Source of the DNA: Erysipelotrichaceae bacterium
GTDB taxonomy: Bacteria; Bacillota_I; Bacilli_A; Erysipelotrichales; Erysipelotrichaceae
Length of the DNA stretch: 15,768 nucleotides
NCBI GenBank assembly: GCA_024684175.1
Contig: JAIKXJ010000023.1
Span: 1-15,768, forward strand
Reading direction: 5' to 3'
Positions within the stretch are counted from its first letter, which is position 1. Every line of letters begins with the position of its first letter. The notes under the pieces were generated by a model that was given only the letters and a program-made list of their open reading frames with translations, did not search any database and was not told the origin of the DNA. The position numbers and the translations under genes are program-made. This document shows, one piece after another, positions 7,543 to 14,446 of the stretch.

Positions 7543-8693
7543 TGAATCCGCATGCATTCATTCAAGATCCGAAACACATTCAGGCGGTCGAATCGATCCG
7601 CAGAGTCGATGAAAAAGGCTATCTGTATCATATGGAAGCAGCTTACGACTACTACGATCTGCCGGAGGCGTTCCGGCAGGTGATCGATGCCGGCTGCTCG
7701 ACTTTCGTCACGAAGAATCGAGAAGGGGAAGTGCTCCTTTGCCGGAATTACGATTACTCTCATTTTCAGAACAATGACCGCAGCAATCCGCGGACCGGCC
7801 TCAACGTCATCATCGAGGGAAGAAATCCCAACGCCCGCTACAAGTCGCTCGGCGTTTCCGATGCCTACTGGCTGGATTTCAAGAACGGAAGTCTCGCACA
7901 GGGGATGGCGGATGACGGCAAGACCGATCTTTCATCCTTCATCCTTTGTCCGATGATCTGTATGGACGGTATGAATGAACAGGGCCTGGCTCTGTCGATT
8001 CTGGCTCTGGCTGTCCGGGCCGACTGGCATGAGATTGATTTTGACTCTTATGAGGAAAAACTGAATAAAAACAAGACCAATCTCTTTCTGGAAAACAGCG
8101 GTGAAGTTCCCGATCCTTACTGGCTCTATGCGACCGTCGGTTCGATCGTCGTCAATCGGGCGGATAAGAAAGCCTGGATCGCTTCGATGGAACTGATCGA
8201 AACAAAGAATCCCGGGAAGCCGACCGTGTTGCATCCGATATTGATGCGGATGGTCCTGGACAACTGCAAAAATGTGAAAGAAGCCGTTGCTTATATGTCG
8301 AATTTCAATGTCAAGGCAGCGATGCCCGGTGCGGACTACCACATCATGCTGGCAGACAGAAGCGGCGAGCATAAGCTGATCGAATGGCTGGGTGACGAGA
8401 TGACGGTGACCGATATCGATCACGCCACCAATCACTATGTCAGCAAGGAAGATCTTTTCTTTAAGGATGGATGCGGACGAGATGAGATCTTAAAAGCCGG
8501 GCTGTTCCGCACAAGAAAGGCCGGCATGTCGATGGACTATGCCGCAGATGTCTTGAAACTGGCGGTCCAGGATCCAAACAACGGCATCGACAGAGGGAAG
8601 ACGCAATATACAGCCATCTATAATCTGGATGTGCTGACGATGCGGATCTATTCCTTCGGCGATATGAGCAGATACTGGGATTTTGAGTTATAA
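7542..8693 (+). CDS. Linear amide C-N hydrolase, choloylglycine hydrolase-like Ntn hydrolase
   Basis: This is a 383-residue Ntn-fold hydrolase of the bile salt hydrolase/penicillin V acylase superfamily. The likely nucleophile is Cys52 in AGCSTF, with Arg68 and Asp71 in the CRNYDY motif. The spacings of 16 and 19 from the cysteine equal those of Cys2, Arg18 and Asp21 in bile salt hydrolases. DGMNEQGL (~142-149), the LADRSGEHKLIEW strand (~271-282) and ATNHY (~295-299) also fit the fold. The cysteine follows 51 residues rather than the initiator Met, so activation should need autocatalytic removal of a propeptide at the Gly-Cys bond, as in acyltransferase/ceramidase relatives. No signal peptide is seen, so it probably acts in the cytoplasm. 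It is co-translated with the symporter; AAAGGAAA precedes the start. Candidate substrates are N-acyl amides; bile salts are only one possibility. Confidence 0.85.
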   Translation: MNPHAFIQDPKHIQAVESIRRVDEKGYLYHMEAAYDYYDLPEAFRQVIDAGCSTFVTKNREGEVLLCRNYDYSHFQNNDRSNPRTGLNVIIEGRNPNARYKSLGVSDAYWLDFKNGSLAQGMADDGKTDLSSFILCPMICMDGMNEQGLALSILALAVRADWHEIDFDSYEEKLNKNKTNLFLENSGEVPDPYWLYATVGSIVVNRADKKAWIASMELIETKNPGKPTVLHPILMRMVLDNCKNVKEAVAYMSNFNVKAAMPGADYHIMLADRSGEHKLIEWLGDEMTVTDIDHATNHYVSKEDLFFKDGCGRDEILKAGLFRTRKAGMSMDYAADVLKLAVQDPNNGIDRGKTQYTAIYNLDVLTMRIYSFGDMSRYWDFEL

Positions 8694-8723
8694 AAAGCAG
8701 GACCGAGGTCCTGCTTTGTTTTT
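8694..8723. terminator. Bidirectional terminator between amidase gene and htpG
   Basis: The stem AAAGCAGGACC/GGTCCTGCTTT with a 2-nt centre starts directly at the amidase stop. It is followed by GTTTTT on the plus strand and by TTTTTAT on the minus strand, so it can end both convergent transcripts. htpG stops at 8731. Confidence 0.9.
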
Positions 8724-8730
8724 GATGGTT

Positions 8731-10602
8731 CTATTTCAGTGCTTTGAGCATCAGTTCGGAGACCTGAAGGGCATATTTTGCCGGATCTTCAAGTTCAAGA
8801 CCGGCCATCAGCAGAGCCTGATCGTAGAGCAGACTTGCGTATTCACTGATGTCGGTACCTTGTTCATCAAGTTTCTTGAGAACGGCGAAGAGTTCATGGT
8901 CCGGATTGATCTCCAGGATCTTGTTGGCTTTCGCTCCTTCCTGATTCATCTGTTTCAGGATCTTTTCCATCTCGATGGAAAGATTGTTGTCGGAGACCAG
9001 ACATACCGGATAGGTCTTGAGTCTGGAAGACAGTCTGACATCGGAGACTTTGTCTTTCAAGATCTCTTTGATCTTGGAAAGGATGTCTTTGCTTTCTTCG
9101 TTCTTTCTTTCCAGTTCATCTTTTTCTTCCTTGCTGTCGAGATCGAGATCGCCTTTTAAGATCGATTTGAACTGTTTGCCGTCATATTCCATGATGATGG
9201 ATGTCAGGAATTCATCAACTGAGTCTGTGAAGTACAGGACTTCATAGCCTTTGTCGAGGACTTTTTCCATCTGCGGCAGCTGCCTGATCTTGTCGACGGA
9301 TTCCCCGGCGGCATAGTAGATCTCGTTTTGTCCCTCTTTCATGCGGGAGACATATTCCTTGAGCGTCACATATTTGTCTTCTTTGGAAGACTTGAACATC
9401 AGCAAGTCGATCAGCACGTCTTTGTTGGCACCGAAGCCGTCATAACATCCGTATTTGAGCTGGGAACCGAAGGCATCAAAGAATTTTTCGTATTCTTCTC
9501 TTTCTTTGTCCAGCATCTTTTCCAGTGTCGACTTGATCTTCTTGTCGACCGACTTCTTCAAAGCGTTCATCTGATAATCCTGCTGCAGGATCTCTCTGGA
9601 GATGTTCAGGCTCAGGTCATCGGAATCGACGACACCGCGGATGAAACGGAAGTAATCGGAGACGATCTCCTTGGCTTCATCTTTGATGAATACGCCTCTG
9701 GAATACAATTTCAGACCGAGCTTGTAATCGTTGGTGTAGAAATTGAACGGACGCTGTGAAGGAATGAACAGAAGGGCGGTGTAGGAGGTATTTCCTTCCA
9801 CTTTATAATGGATGGTCTTGAGCGGTTTGGAATAATCGTAGTATTCCTGCATATAGAAGTTTTCGTAATCCTCGTCCTTGATGTCTTTCTTGTTTTTCTT
9901 CCAGATCGGCTGCATGGAGTTGACGGTCTCGAGCTTGGTCACTTTCTCGGATTTTCCGTCTTCCTTGTAGTCGTAGCTTTCGACCATCATCTGTATCGGA
10001 TAGCGTATGAAATCGGAGTATTTCTTGACGAGGTTCTTGAGTTCCATCGTATCGAGATACTTGTCGTATTTCTTTTCCTTGCTGTTCTTCTTGATGTGAA
10101 GCGTGATCAGCGTGCCGGCATCTTCCTTCTTACCGGAAGAGATCTCGTAGCCGTTCATGTCGGAGTGCCAAAGATAGGCTTTGTCTTCTTTGACTTTTTT
10201 GGAGAGGACTTCGACCTGATCGGCGACCATGAATGCCGAATAGAATCCGACACCGAACTGTCCGATGATGTCAGCTTCCTGCTTCTCATCGAGATCTTTC
10301 TTGAATTCGAAAGAACCGGAGCGGGCGATCGTGCCCAGATTGTCTTCAAGTTCCTTCTTATCCATACCGATGCCGTTATCGGAGATCGTGATGATCCTGT
10401 TTTCTTTGTCGATGTCGATGCGGATCTTCGGATCGTCGAAGCTGATCTGATCGTCGGTCAAAGACAGGATGTGTCTCTTGTCCAAAGCATCGGATGCATT
10501 GGAGATCAGTTCTCTTAAGAAGATATCGGTATTGGTATAGATAGAGTTGGCCATCATATCCAGCAATCGCTTGGATTCGGTCTTAAATTCTTTAATTGCC
10601 AT
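8731..10602 (-). CDS. htpG: Hsp90-family chaperone HtpG
   Basis: This is an ATP-dependent cytosolic chaperone of 623 residues, full length for bacterial HtpG. The N-terminal GHKL ATPase domain shows ELISNASDAL (Glu31, Asn35), DNGIGM (75-80) and the GQFGVGF lid/glycine motif (114-120). The middle domain has the RGVFI and RGVVDSDDLSLNISRE stretches, and the C-terminal dimerisation domain follows to ELMLKALK. The ATG at 10602 has AAGGAGG 7 nt upstream (10610-10616). It is monocistronic: a promoter and CIRCE operator lie upstream, and a bidirectional terminator downstream. It is divergent from ybeY. CIRCE implies HrcA repression relieved by heat, whereas B. subtilis htpG is not a HrcA target. Confidence 0.98.
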   Translation of the reverse strand: MAIKEFKTESKRLLDMMANSIYTNTDIFLRELISNASDALDKRHILSLTDDQISFDDPKIRIDIDKENRIITISDNGIGMDKKELEDNLGTIARSGSFEFKKDLDEKQEADIIGQFGVGFYSAFMVADQVEVLSKKVKEDKAYLWHSDMNGYEISSGKKEDAGTLITLHIKKNSKEKKYDKYLDTMELKNLVKKYSDFIRYPIQMMVESYDYKEDGKSEKVTKLETVNSMQPIWKKNKKDIKDEDYENFYMQEYYDYSKPLKTIHYKVEGNTSYTALLFIPSQRPFNFYTNDYKLGLKLYSRGVFIKDEAKEIVSDYFRFIRGVVDSDDLSLNISREILQQDYQMNALKKSVDKKIKSTLEKMLDKEREEYEKFFDAFGSQLKYGCYDGFGANKDVLIDLLMFKSSKEDKYVTLKEYVSRMKEGQNEIYYAAGESVDKIRQLPQMEKVLDKGYEVLYFTDSVDEFLTSIIMEYDGKQFKSILKGDLDLDSKEEKDELERKNEESKDILSKIKEILKDKVSDVRLSSRLKTYPVCLVSDNNLSIEMEKILKQMNQEGAKANKILEINPDHELFAVLKKLDEQGTDISEYASLLYDQALLMAGLELEDPAKYALQVSELMLKALK

Positions 10603-10625
10603 AGTATAGCCTCCTTAGCATGTTT

Positions 10626-10652
10626 TTAGCACTCTATATCATAGACTGCTAA
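10626..10652. promoter_or_regulatory. CIRCE element (HrcA operator) of htpG
   Basis: The sequence is TTAGCACTC, nine bases, then GACTGCTAA. The consensus is TTAGCACTC-N9-GAGTGCTAA, so 17 of 18 arm positions match and the spacer length is exact. It covers the predicted htpG start site (~10649) and lies 9 nt before the ribosome binding site, the usual place for HrcA repression. From ybeY it is upstream of the -10 and unlikely to block that promoter directly. Confidence 0.93.
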
Positions 10653-10655
10653 CTT

Positions 10656-10684
10656 AATATACCATTAAATAAAGTTCAAATCAA
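10656..10684 (-). promoter_or_regulatory. htpG promoter
   Basis: On the minus strand TTGATT (10679-10684), a 17-nt spacer and TATATT (10656-10661) give a start near 10649, inside the CIRCE element. The -35 box lies one base from the ybeY -10 box, so the two divergent promoters overlap. Confidence 0.75.
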
Positions 10685-10685
10685 G

Positions 10686-10691
10686 TATAAT
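10686..10691 (+). promoter_or_regulatory. -10 box of the ybeY operon, apparently leaderless
   Basis: A perfect TATAAT ends 6 nt before the ybeY ATG at 10698, so the predicted +1 coincides with the A of ATG. No clear -35 box is seen (position holds CATTAA). AAAGG is only 1 nt from the ATG, too close for a working Shine-Dalgarno. Confidence 0.6.
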
Positions 10692-10697
10692 AAAGGT

Positions 10698-11141
10698 ATG
10701 CTGAATATCATAAACAAGACAAAATACGACGATCTGAAAGAGTATTATCCTCTTCTGGAAGAATACTACGATAAAACTCTGCAAGTCCTCGGACTGCATG
10801 ATGATTATGTGCTCTCGCTGATCCTGTGCGGACCCATCACCATCCGGCGGATCAACCGCGATTACCGGCAAAAGGATGCCGTGACTGACGTCATCTCGTT
10901 CGCTTTGCTGGACGATGACGACATGGTCGAATATGAGGACAGGGTGGAGCTTGGTGATATCTTCATCAACCGCCGCCGTGTCTTATCGCAAGCGGAAGAC
11001 TACGGTCATTCGGTAAAGCGGGAATTCGTCTTTCTGTTCGTGCACGGCCTGCTGCACCTGCTTGGCTATGACCATATGAATAAGGAAGATGAAGAAAAGA
11101 TGTTTGCTTTGCAAAAAAAGATCGTCGGAGATCTCAAGTGA
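10698..11141 (+). CDS. ybeY: Endoribonuclease YbeY, 16S rRNA maturation
   Basis: This is a zinc-dependent endoribonuclease that takes part in 16S rRNA 3'-end maturation and ribosome quality control in the cytoplasm. The 147-residue protein carries the hallmark HGLLHLLGYDH motif (His116, His120, His126) and the upstream INRDYRQKDAVTDVISF block (~52-68) and LGDIFIN strand. The start aligns with family N-termini, and no upstream in-frame start is better. It has no usable ribosome binding site and may be read from a leaderless mRNA. It overlaps dgkA by four bases (GTGA). The gene order ybeY-dgkA-cdd-era-recO is typical of Firmicutes, but phoH, usually just upstream, is absent here. Confidence 0.97.
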   Translation: MLNIINKTKYDDLKEYYPLLEEYYDKTLQVLGLHDDYVLSLILCGPITIRRINRDYRQKDAVTDVISFALLDDDDMVEYEDRVELGDIFINRRRVLSQAEDYGHSVKREFVFLFVHGLLHLLGYDHMNKEDEEKMFALQKKIVGDLK

Positions 11142-11473
11142 AAAAGTTTGCGGATTCTTTTTACGGACTGAAGACCGCTTTGAAACATCGGGCAGTGCTC
11201 GTTCAATGTGTTCTGGGCATCTTTGCGATCATCGGCGGTTTGATCATACGCCTGGATCATTACGAGTGGCTGGCGTTCATCATCTGTATCTTCATGGTCA
11301 TTTCCGCTGAGATCATGAATACGGCAGTCGAACGGATCGGCGATTATCTCAATTTGGAAAAAGACCTCAAGATCAAAACGATCAAAGACCTCTCTTCGGC
11401 GGCTGTGCTGACGGCAAGCCTGGGGTCTCTGACCGTTTGTATCTTTTGTGTCATCAGGAGGTTGTTAGGATGA
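11138..11473 (+). CDS. dgkA: Undecaprenol/diacylglycerol kinase, DgkA family
   Basis: This is a small integral membrane kinase of 111 residues. In Gram-positive bacteria this family phosphorylates undecaprenol, recycling the lipid carrier for cell wall synthesis. AEIMNTAVER (~57-66) is the catalytic/metal-binding motif, and IKDLSSAAVLTASL (~82-95) corresponds to the family AKDIAAGAVL segment. Three membrane helices are visible (~22-38, ~43-58, ~86-106). Translation starts at GTG (11138), overlapping the ybeY stop, with GGAG at 11127-11130. The stop overlaps the cdd start (ATGA). Lys-Ile replaces the more usual Ala-Lys in the third motif, a mild divergence. Confidence 0.95.
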   Translation: MKKFADSFYGLKTALKHRAVLVQCVLGIFAIIGGLIIRLDHYEWLAFIICIFMVISAEIMNTAVERIGDYLNLEKDLKIKTIKDLSSAAVLTASLGSLTVCIFCVIRRLLG

Positions 11474-11871
11474 GTCATGAAGAACTGATCAAAGAGGCGT
11501 TCAAGGCAATGGACAATGCCTATGCGCCATATTCCAATTATCATGTCGGTGCCTGTGTCTTATGCAAGGACGGCACCACGTTCTACGGAGCCAATATCGA
11601 AAACGCTTCTTACGGCGGGACCAACTGCGGAGAGCGCAGTGCAATCTTTGCCGCCTATTCCAGAGGTTACCGCAAGGAGGACATCGAGGCGATCGCCATC
11701 GTCTCCGACGGTAAGAGGATCGGAACGCCTTGCGGCATCTGCCGGCAAGTCCTTTCGGAGCTGCTTGAGCAGGGAACGCCGATCATCCTTTCCAACGGAA
11801 AGGAGGTCATGGAGACCAACATCTTCAAATTGCTTCCGTTCCAGTTTTCAAGCGAGGATCTGGACGGATGA
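11470..11871 (+). CDS. cdd: Cytidine deaminase
   Basis: This enzyme deaminates cytidine and deoxycytidine to uridines in pyrimidine salvage. The 133-residue size fits the homotetrameric type. Visible motifs are GANIENASYG (~40-49), which binds the ribose, NCGERSA with zinc ligand Cys53 and catalytic Glu55, and PCGICRQ with zinc ligands Cys88 and Cys91. The ATG at 11470 overlaps the dgkA stop as ATGA and has a perfect AGGAGG (11456-11461) 8 nt upstream. A longer reading from a TTG inside dgkA lacks support. The stop overlaps the era start (ATGA), so the block is translationally coupled. Confidence 0.98.
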   Translation: MSHEELIKEAFKAMDNAYAPYSNYHVGACVLCKDGTTFYGANIENASYGGTNCGERSAIFAAYSRGYRKEDIEAIAIVSDGKRIGTPCGICRQVLSELLEQGTPIILSNGKEVMETNIFKLLPFQFSSEDLDG

Positions 11872-12764
11872 AATCGGGTTTCATTGCGATATTGGGGCGT
11901 CCGAATGCCGGCAAGTCCACTCTGATCAATGCTCTGCTGAAGGAAAAGATCGCCATCACCACACAGAAGGCGCAGACGACGCGGAATGCGATCCTGGGCA
12001 TCCTGAATGAAGAAGACTTGCAGATCGTCTTCATCGATACACCGGGGATCCACGAAGCCAAGACGGCTCTGGGTTCCTACATGAATAAGGAAGCGATGTC
12101 GCAGGCAGAGGGGGCGGACATCATCTATTACATCGTTGACGGGCAGAAAGGCCTGCAGGAAGAAGACAAGCAGATCCTGAAAAGGCTCGAACAGTATGAA
12201 AGCCCGATCTTCCTGCTGGTGAACAAGATCGATGAACTGAGCTCTGACCAGCTGATCAAACGGCTTGCCTATGCCGGCGGCAACTACAAGTTCGAGGAGA
12301 TCATACCGATCTCGGCGCTGAACAAAGAGAATCTCGATGAGCTCTTGCAGACATCGATGAAGTATCTTCATGATGATGTGCAATACTATCCTTCCGATGT
12401 GAAGACCAATATGAATCTGGAATTCAGGATCTCGGAGATCATCCGGGAAAAGATCATCCTCAATACCAGGGAAGAGATCCCGCATCTGGTCGCCTGCCGC
12501 ATCGAGGAGATCAAAGAGAAGGCTTCCAAGGTACAGATCGAAGCGACCATCATCTGTAACAAGGATACCCACAAGGGCATCATCATCGGACGGAACGGTT
12601 CCATGCTGAAAAAGATCAATGATCAGGCATCCAGCGATATCGCTGGGCTCTTTGATCACAAGAAGATCATCCTTTCCTTATATGTAAAGGTAGAGGAAGA
12701 CTGGCTGAATTCACAGAAACAGCTGTTCGATCTGGGATATTTCTCAGGTGACAGGGATGAATGA
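11868..12764 (+). CDS. era: Ribosome-assembly GTPase Era
   Basis: This is a GTPase that binds the 3' region of 16S rRNA and promotes 30S subunit assembly. The 298-residue protein has the G1 motif GRPNAGKST (10-18), G2 threonines near 37-38, G3 DTPG (57-60) and G4 NKID (119-122). A C-terminal KH RNA-binding domain with the GRNG loop follows (~241-244). It begins in the cdd stop (ATGA). Its own end overlaps the recO start. Together with ybeY upstream it forms a 16S maturation module within the operon. Confidence 0.98.
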   Translation: MKSGFIAILGRPNAGKSTLINALLKEKIAITTQKAQTTRNAILGILNEEDLQIVFIDTPGIHEAKTALGSYMNKEAMSQAEGADIIYYIVDGQKGLQEEDKQILKRLEQYESPIFLLVNKIDELSSDQLIKRLAYAGGNYKFEEIIPISALNKENLDELLQTSMKYLHDDVQYYPSDVKTNMNLEFRISEIIREKIILNTREEIPHLVACRIEEIKEKASKVQIEATIICNKDTHKGIIIGRNGSMLKKINDQASSDIAGLFDHKKIILSLYVKVEEDWLNSQKQLFDLGYFSGDRDE

Positions 12765-13455
12765 CAAGATCACTGCTTTCGTTTTGAGTCAGGTCGACTA
12801 CAAGGAGGCCGATGTGCTGATGCATGTCATCAGCAAGGAATATGGCCACCTTTCTTTAGTCGGCAAGGCTGCGAAAAAACTTTCCGGGAAGAACCACTTC
12901 CTGCCGATGTGTCTTTATGAGTTCATCATCGACTACAAGGAAGGCAAGGATATCTTTTCGGTCCACGGTTACAAACTGCTGGAAAATCATTTTGAAGATA
13001 AGGATATCCGGATGATGTCGTTCAAAGACCTGCTTTGCGAACTGACGCTGAGGAACAAGGATATCGATCTGTTCGAACCGCTTTGTTTCGTCTTCCGTCA
13101 TCTGAAGGACGAAGAGCTTTATCTTCTCGGCTCGATGTATGTCTCTTACATCATCAAGCGATTCGGCATCATGCCGGTCGTTGACGGCTGTGCATTATGC
13201 GGAAACAAGAAAGTCGTCGCTCTTTCCAACCGCCACGGAGGCTTCCTTTGTATCGATCATCTGAGCGGTGAACAGACCCAAAGCGTCGATACGCTCAAGC
13301 GTTTCCGTCTGATCATCAAGGGCGAGTTCAAGGACTATGAAGTACTGAAACAGTTTGACTATAGCCTCAAGGACTTTTCTCTGCTGATGGATTTTTATCT
13401 TTCCAATACGGATCTGAAGCTCCGTTCTTACGATTTTTATAAAAAACTGGTATAG
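12757..13455 (+). CDS. recO: DNA repair protein RecO
   Basis: This is a recombination mediator that, with RecR (and RecF), loads RecA on SSB-coated single-stranded DNA. The N-terminal OB fold begins ITAFVLSQVDYKEADVL. A zinc-binding cluster reads CALC (145-148) and CIDH (165-168), so the fourth ligand is His instead of the common Cys. I chose the ATG at 12757 (232 residues), preceded by AGGTG at 12746-12750; a GTG at 12748 adds three residues and lacks a ribosome binding site. It overlaps the era end by 8 nt and is 3 nt from the next gene. Confidence 0.93.
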   Translation: MNDKITAFVLSQVDYKEADVLMHVISKEYGHLSLVGKAAKKLSGKNHFLPMCLYEFIIDYKEGKDIFSVHGYKLLENHFEDKDIRMMSFKDLLCELTLRNKDIDLFEPLCFVFRHLKDEELYLLGSMYVSYIIKRFGIMPVVDGCALCGNKKVVALSNRHGGFLCIDHLSGEQTQSVDTLKRFRLIIKGEFKDYEVLKQFDYSLKDFSLLMDFYLSNTDLKLRSYDFYKKLV

Positions 13456-13458
13456 AAA

Positions 13459-14331
13459 ATGAAAAAAGCGATCCTTCTTTTGATCATGATCTTCTTCTTA
13501 TGTTCCTGTTCTTCAGGAACTTTTGAGATCGACTCGGACAAGATCAATGTCATGGATCTTGAAACGGAAACGATCGATGAAGAGCTCCATTCTCTGGAAT
13601 ATCTGGTCATCGATATGTCGGATCTTGATTTTTTGTATTCCTATAACAGTGACTTGCGCATGTATCCGGCATCGCTGACGAAGCTGGTGACATTGGATAC
13701 GGTGCTGAGCCTGAGCGAAGATCTTGATGCGTATTCGACCGTGACTTACGACCAGGTGGAGGCTCTGATCGACGAAGATGCCTCGCTTGCCTATATCCAG
13801 AGAGATTATCCTTATACTTTAAGAGATCTGCTTTACGGGCTGATCCTTCCTTCCGGTGCCGATGCTGCACTGGCTTTGGAGAATTATTTCAACGACAGAG
13901 GTATCGATCTGGTGAAGGAGATGAATGCTCGCATGGAAGAGCTCGGTGCTGCCGATACGCATTTCGTCAATACCACAGGTCTTCACGAAGAAGATCATTA
14001 TACGACGCTTGACGATCTGTATCTGGTCGTGATGGATCTTCTGAAAAGCGAAGAAGCAAGAAAGATCTTAAGCTCCGTTGAATATGTCATGGAAGACGGC
14101 ACGAAGGTCTATACGACGATCGGTCTGGCGAGAAGAGACCTTGATTTTCTGGTCTTGGGCGGCAAGACCGGATATACGCCGGAAGCCGGGCAGAACATCA
14201 TCGCCCTGTGCAAAGACAAAGGCAGATCCTACCTGATCATGACCGGCAATGCCTATGGCAAGTATGCACTGAATCAGTATTGGCACTATGACGATGTCGT
14301 AAAGATCATCAAATATATCAACACAAAATGA
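13459..14331 (+). CDS. Lipoprotein serine D-Ala-D-Ala carboxypeptidase (S11), SxN motif altered
   Basis: This is a penicillin-binding-protein-type carboxypeptidase that would trim the terminal D-Ala of peptidoglycan stem peptides outside the membrane. It is 290 residues. A lipoprotein signal (MKK, hydrophobic core, LCSC) points to lipidation at Cys17. Catalytic motifs are SLTK (Ser72, Lys75), KTG (236-238) and the supporting FVNTTGL (~169-175). The second motif, usually SxN, reads SGA (132-134) in PSGADAALAL, so the Asn is missing. It lacks the C-terminal amphipathic anchor of DacA/DacF, and the N-terminal lipid probably replaces it. It sits 3 nt after recO with only a weak ribosome binding site, suggesting coupling. 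In many Firmicutes glyQS follows recO instead. Alternative: a catalytically weak or regulatory homologue. Confidence 0.88.
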   Translation: MKKAILLLIMIFFLCSCSSGTFEIDSDKINVMDLETETIDEELHSLEYLVIDMSDLDFLYSYNSDLRMYPASLTKLVTLDTVLSLSEDLDAYSTVTYDQVEALIDEDASLAYIQRDYPYTLRDLLYGLILPSGADAALALENYFNDRGIDLVKEMNARMEELGAADTHFVNTTGLHEEDHYTTLDDLYLVVMDLLKSEEARKILSSVEYVMEDGTKVYTTIGLARRDLDFLVLGGKTGYTPEAGQNIIALCKDKGRSYLIMTGNAYGKYALNQYWHYDDVVKIIKYINTK

Positions 14332-14343
14332 CGCGTTTTGTTC

Positions 14344-14349
14344 TATAAT
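14344..14349 (+). promoter_or_regulatory. Candidate -10 box for thiT
   Basis: TATAAT ends 6 nt before G14356, which would make the riboswitch aptamer begin at or next to +1. No convincing -35 is present (ACACAA at the expected place). Since no terminator separates the carboxypeptidase gene from thiT, read-through from upstream is also possible. Confidence 0.45.
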
Positions 14350-14350
14350 G

Positions 14351-14424
14351 GTTACGTGGGGTGCCGAGAGGCTGAGATCATACCCGTAACCTGATCTGGA
14401 TAATGCCAGCGTAGGGAAGGCACC
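14351..14424 (+). promoter_or_regulatory. TPP riboswitch (THI box) aptamer
   Basis: The conserved core is complete: GGGGTGCC (14358-14365), GGCTGAGA (14370-14377), ATACCC, ACCTGATCTGGATAATGCCAGC and GTAGGGAAG (14411-14419). The P3 loop is minimal, GCC-GAGA-GGC. The P1 stem is short or imperfect. It senses thiamine pyrophosphate and should shut off the thiamine transporter gene behind it when TPP is plentiful. Confidence 0.97.
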
Positions 14425-14446
14425 TTTTATATGGAGGTGTTTTTTT
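14417..14446 (+). terminator. Expression platform hairpin of the TPP riboswitch
   Basis: CACCT (14421-14425) pairs with AGGTG (14435-14439), extendable with G-U and A-U pairs, and a run of seven T follows (14440-14446). The same hairpin buries the GGAGG ribosome binding site (14433-14437) of thiT. It could therefore act by termination, by occlusion of the start, or both. GGCACC (14419-14424) can alternatively pair with GGTGCC (14360-14365) of the aptamer. Confidence 0.75.

Noticed and set aside
7542..8693. Specific call of bile salt hydrolase
   Set aside because: The catalytic spacing fits the superfamily, but the N-terminal extension before Cys52 and the GPH partner do not single out bile salts.
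8683..10518. Plus-strand open frames antisense to htpG (158, 143 and 236 codons)
   Set aside because: htpG is full length with every family motif; these frames are shadows with no initiation signals.
11437..11469. Longer cytidine deaminase starting at a TTG inside dgkA
   Set aside because: The ATG at 11470 has a perfect AGGAGG and an ATGA overlap, and family members start there.
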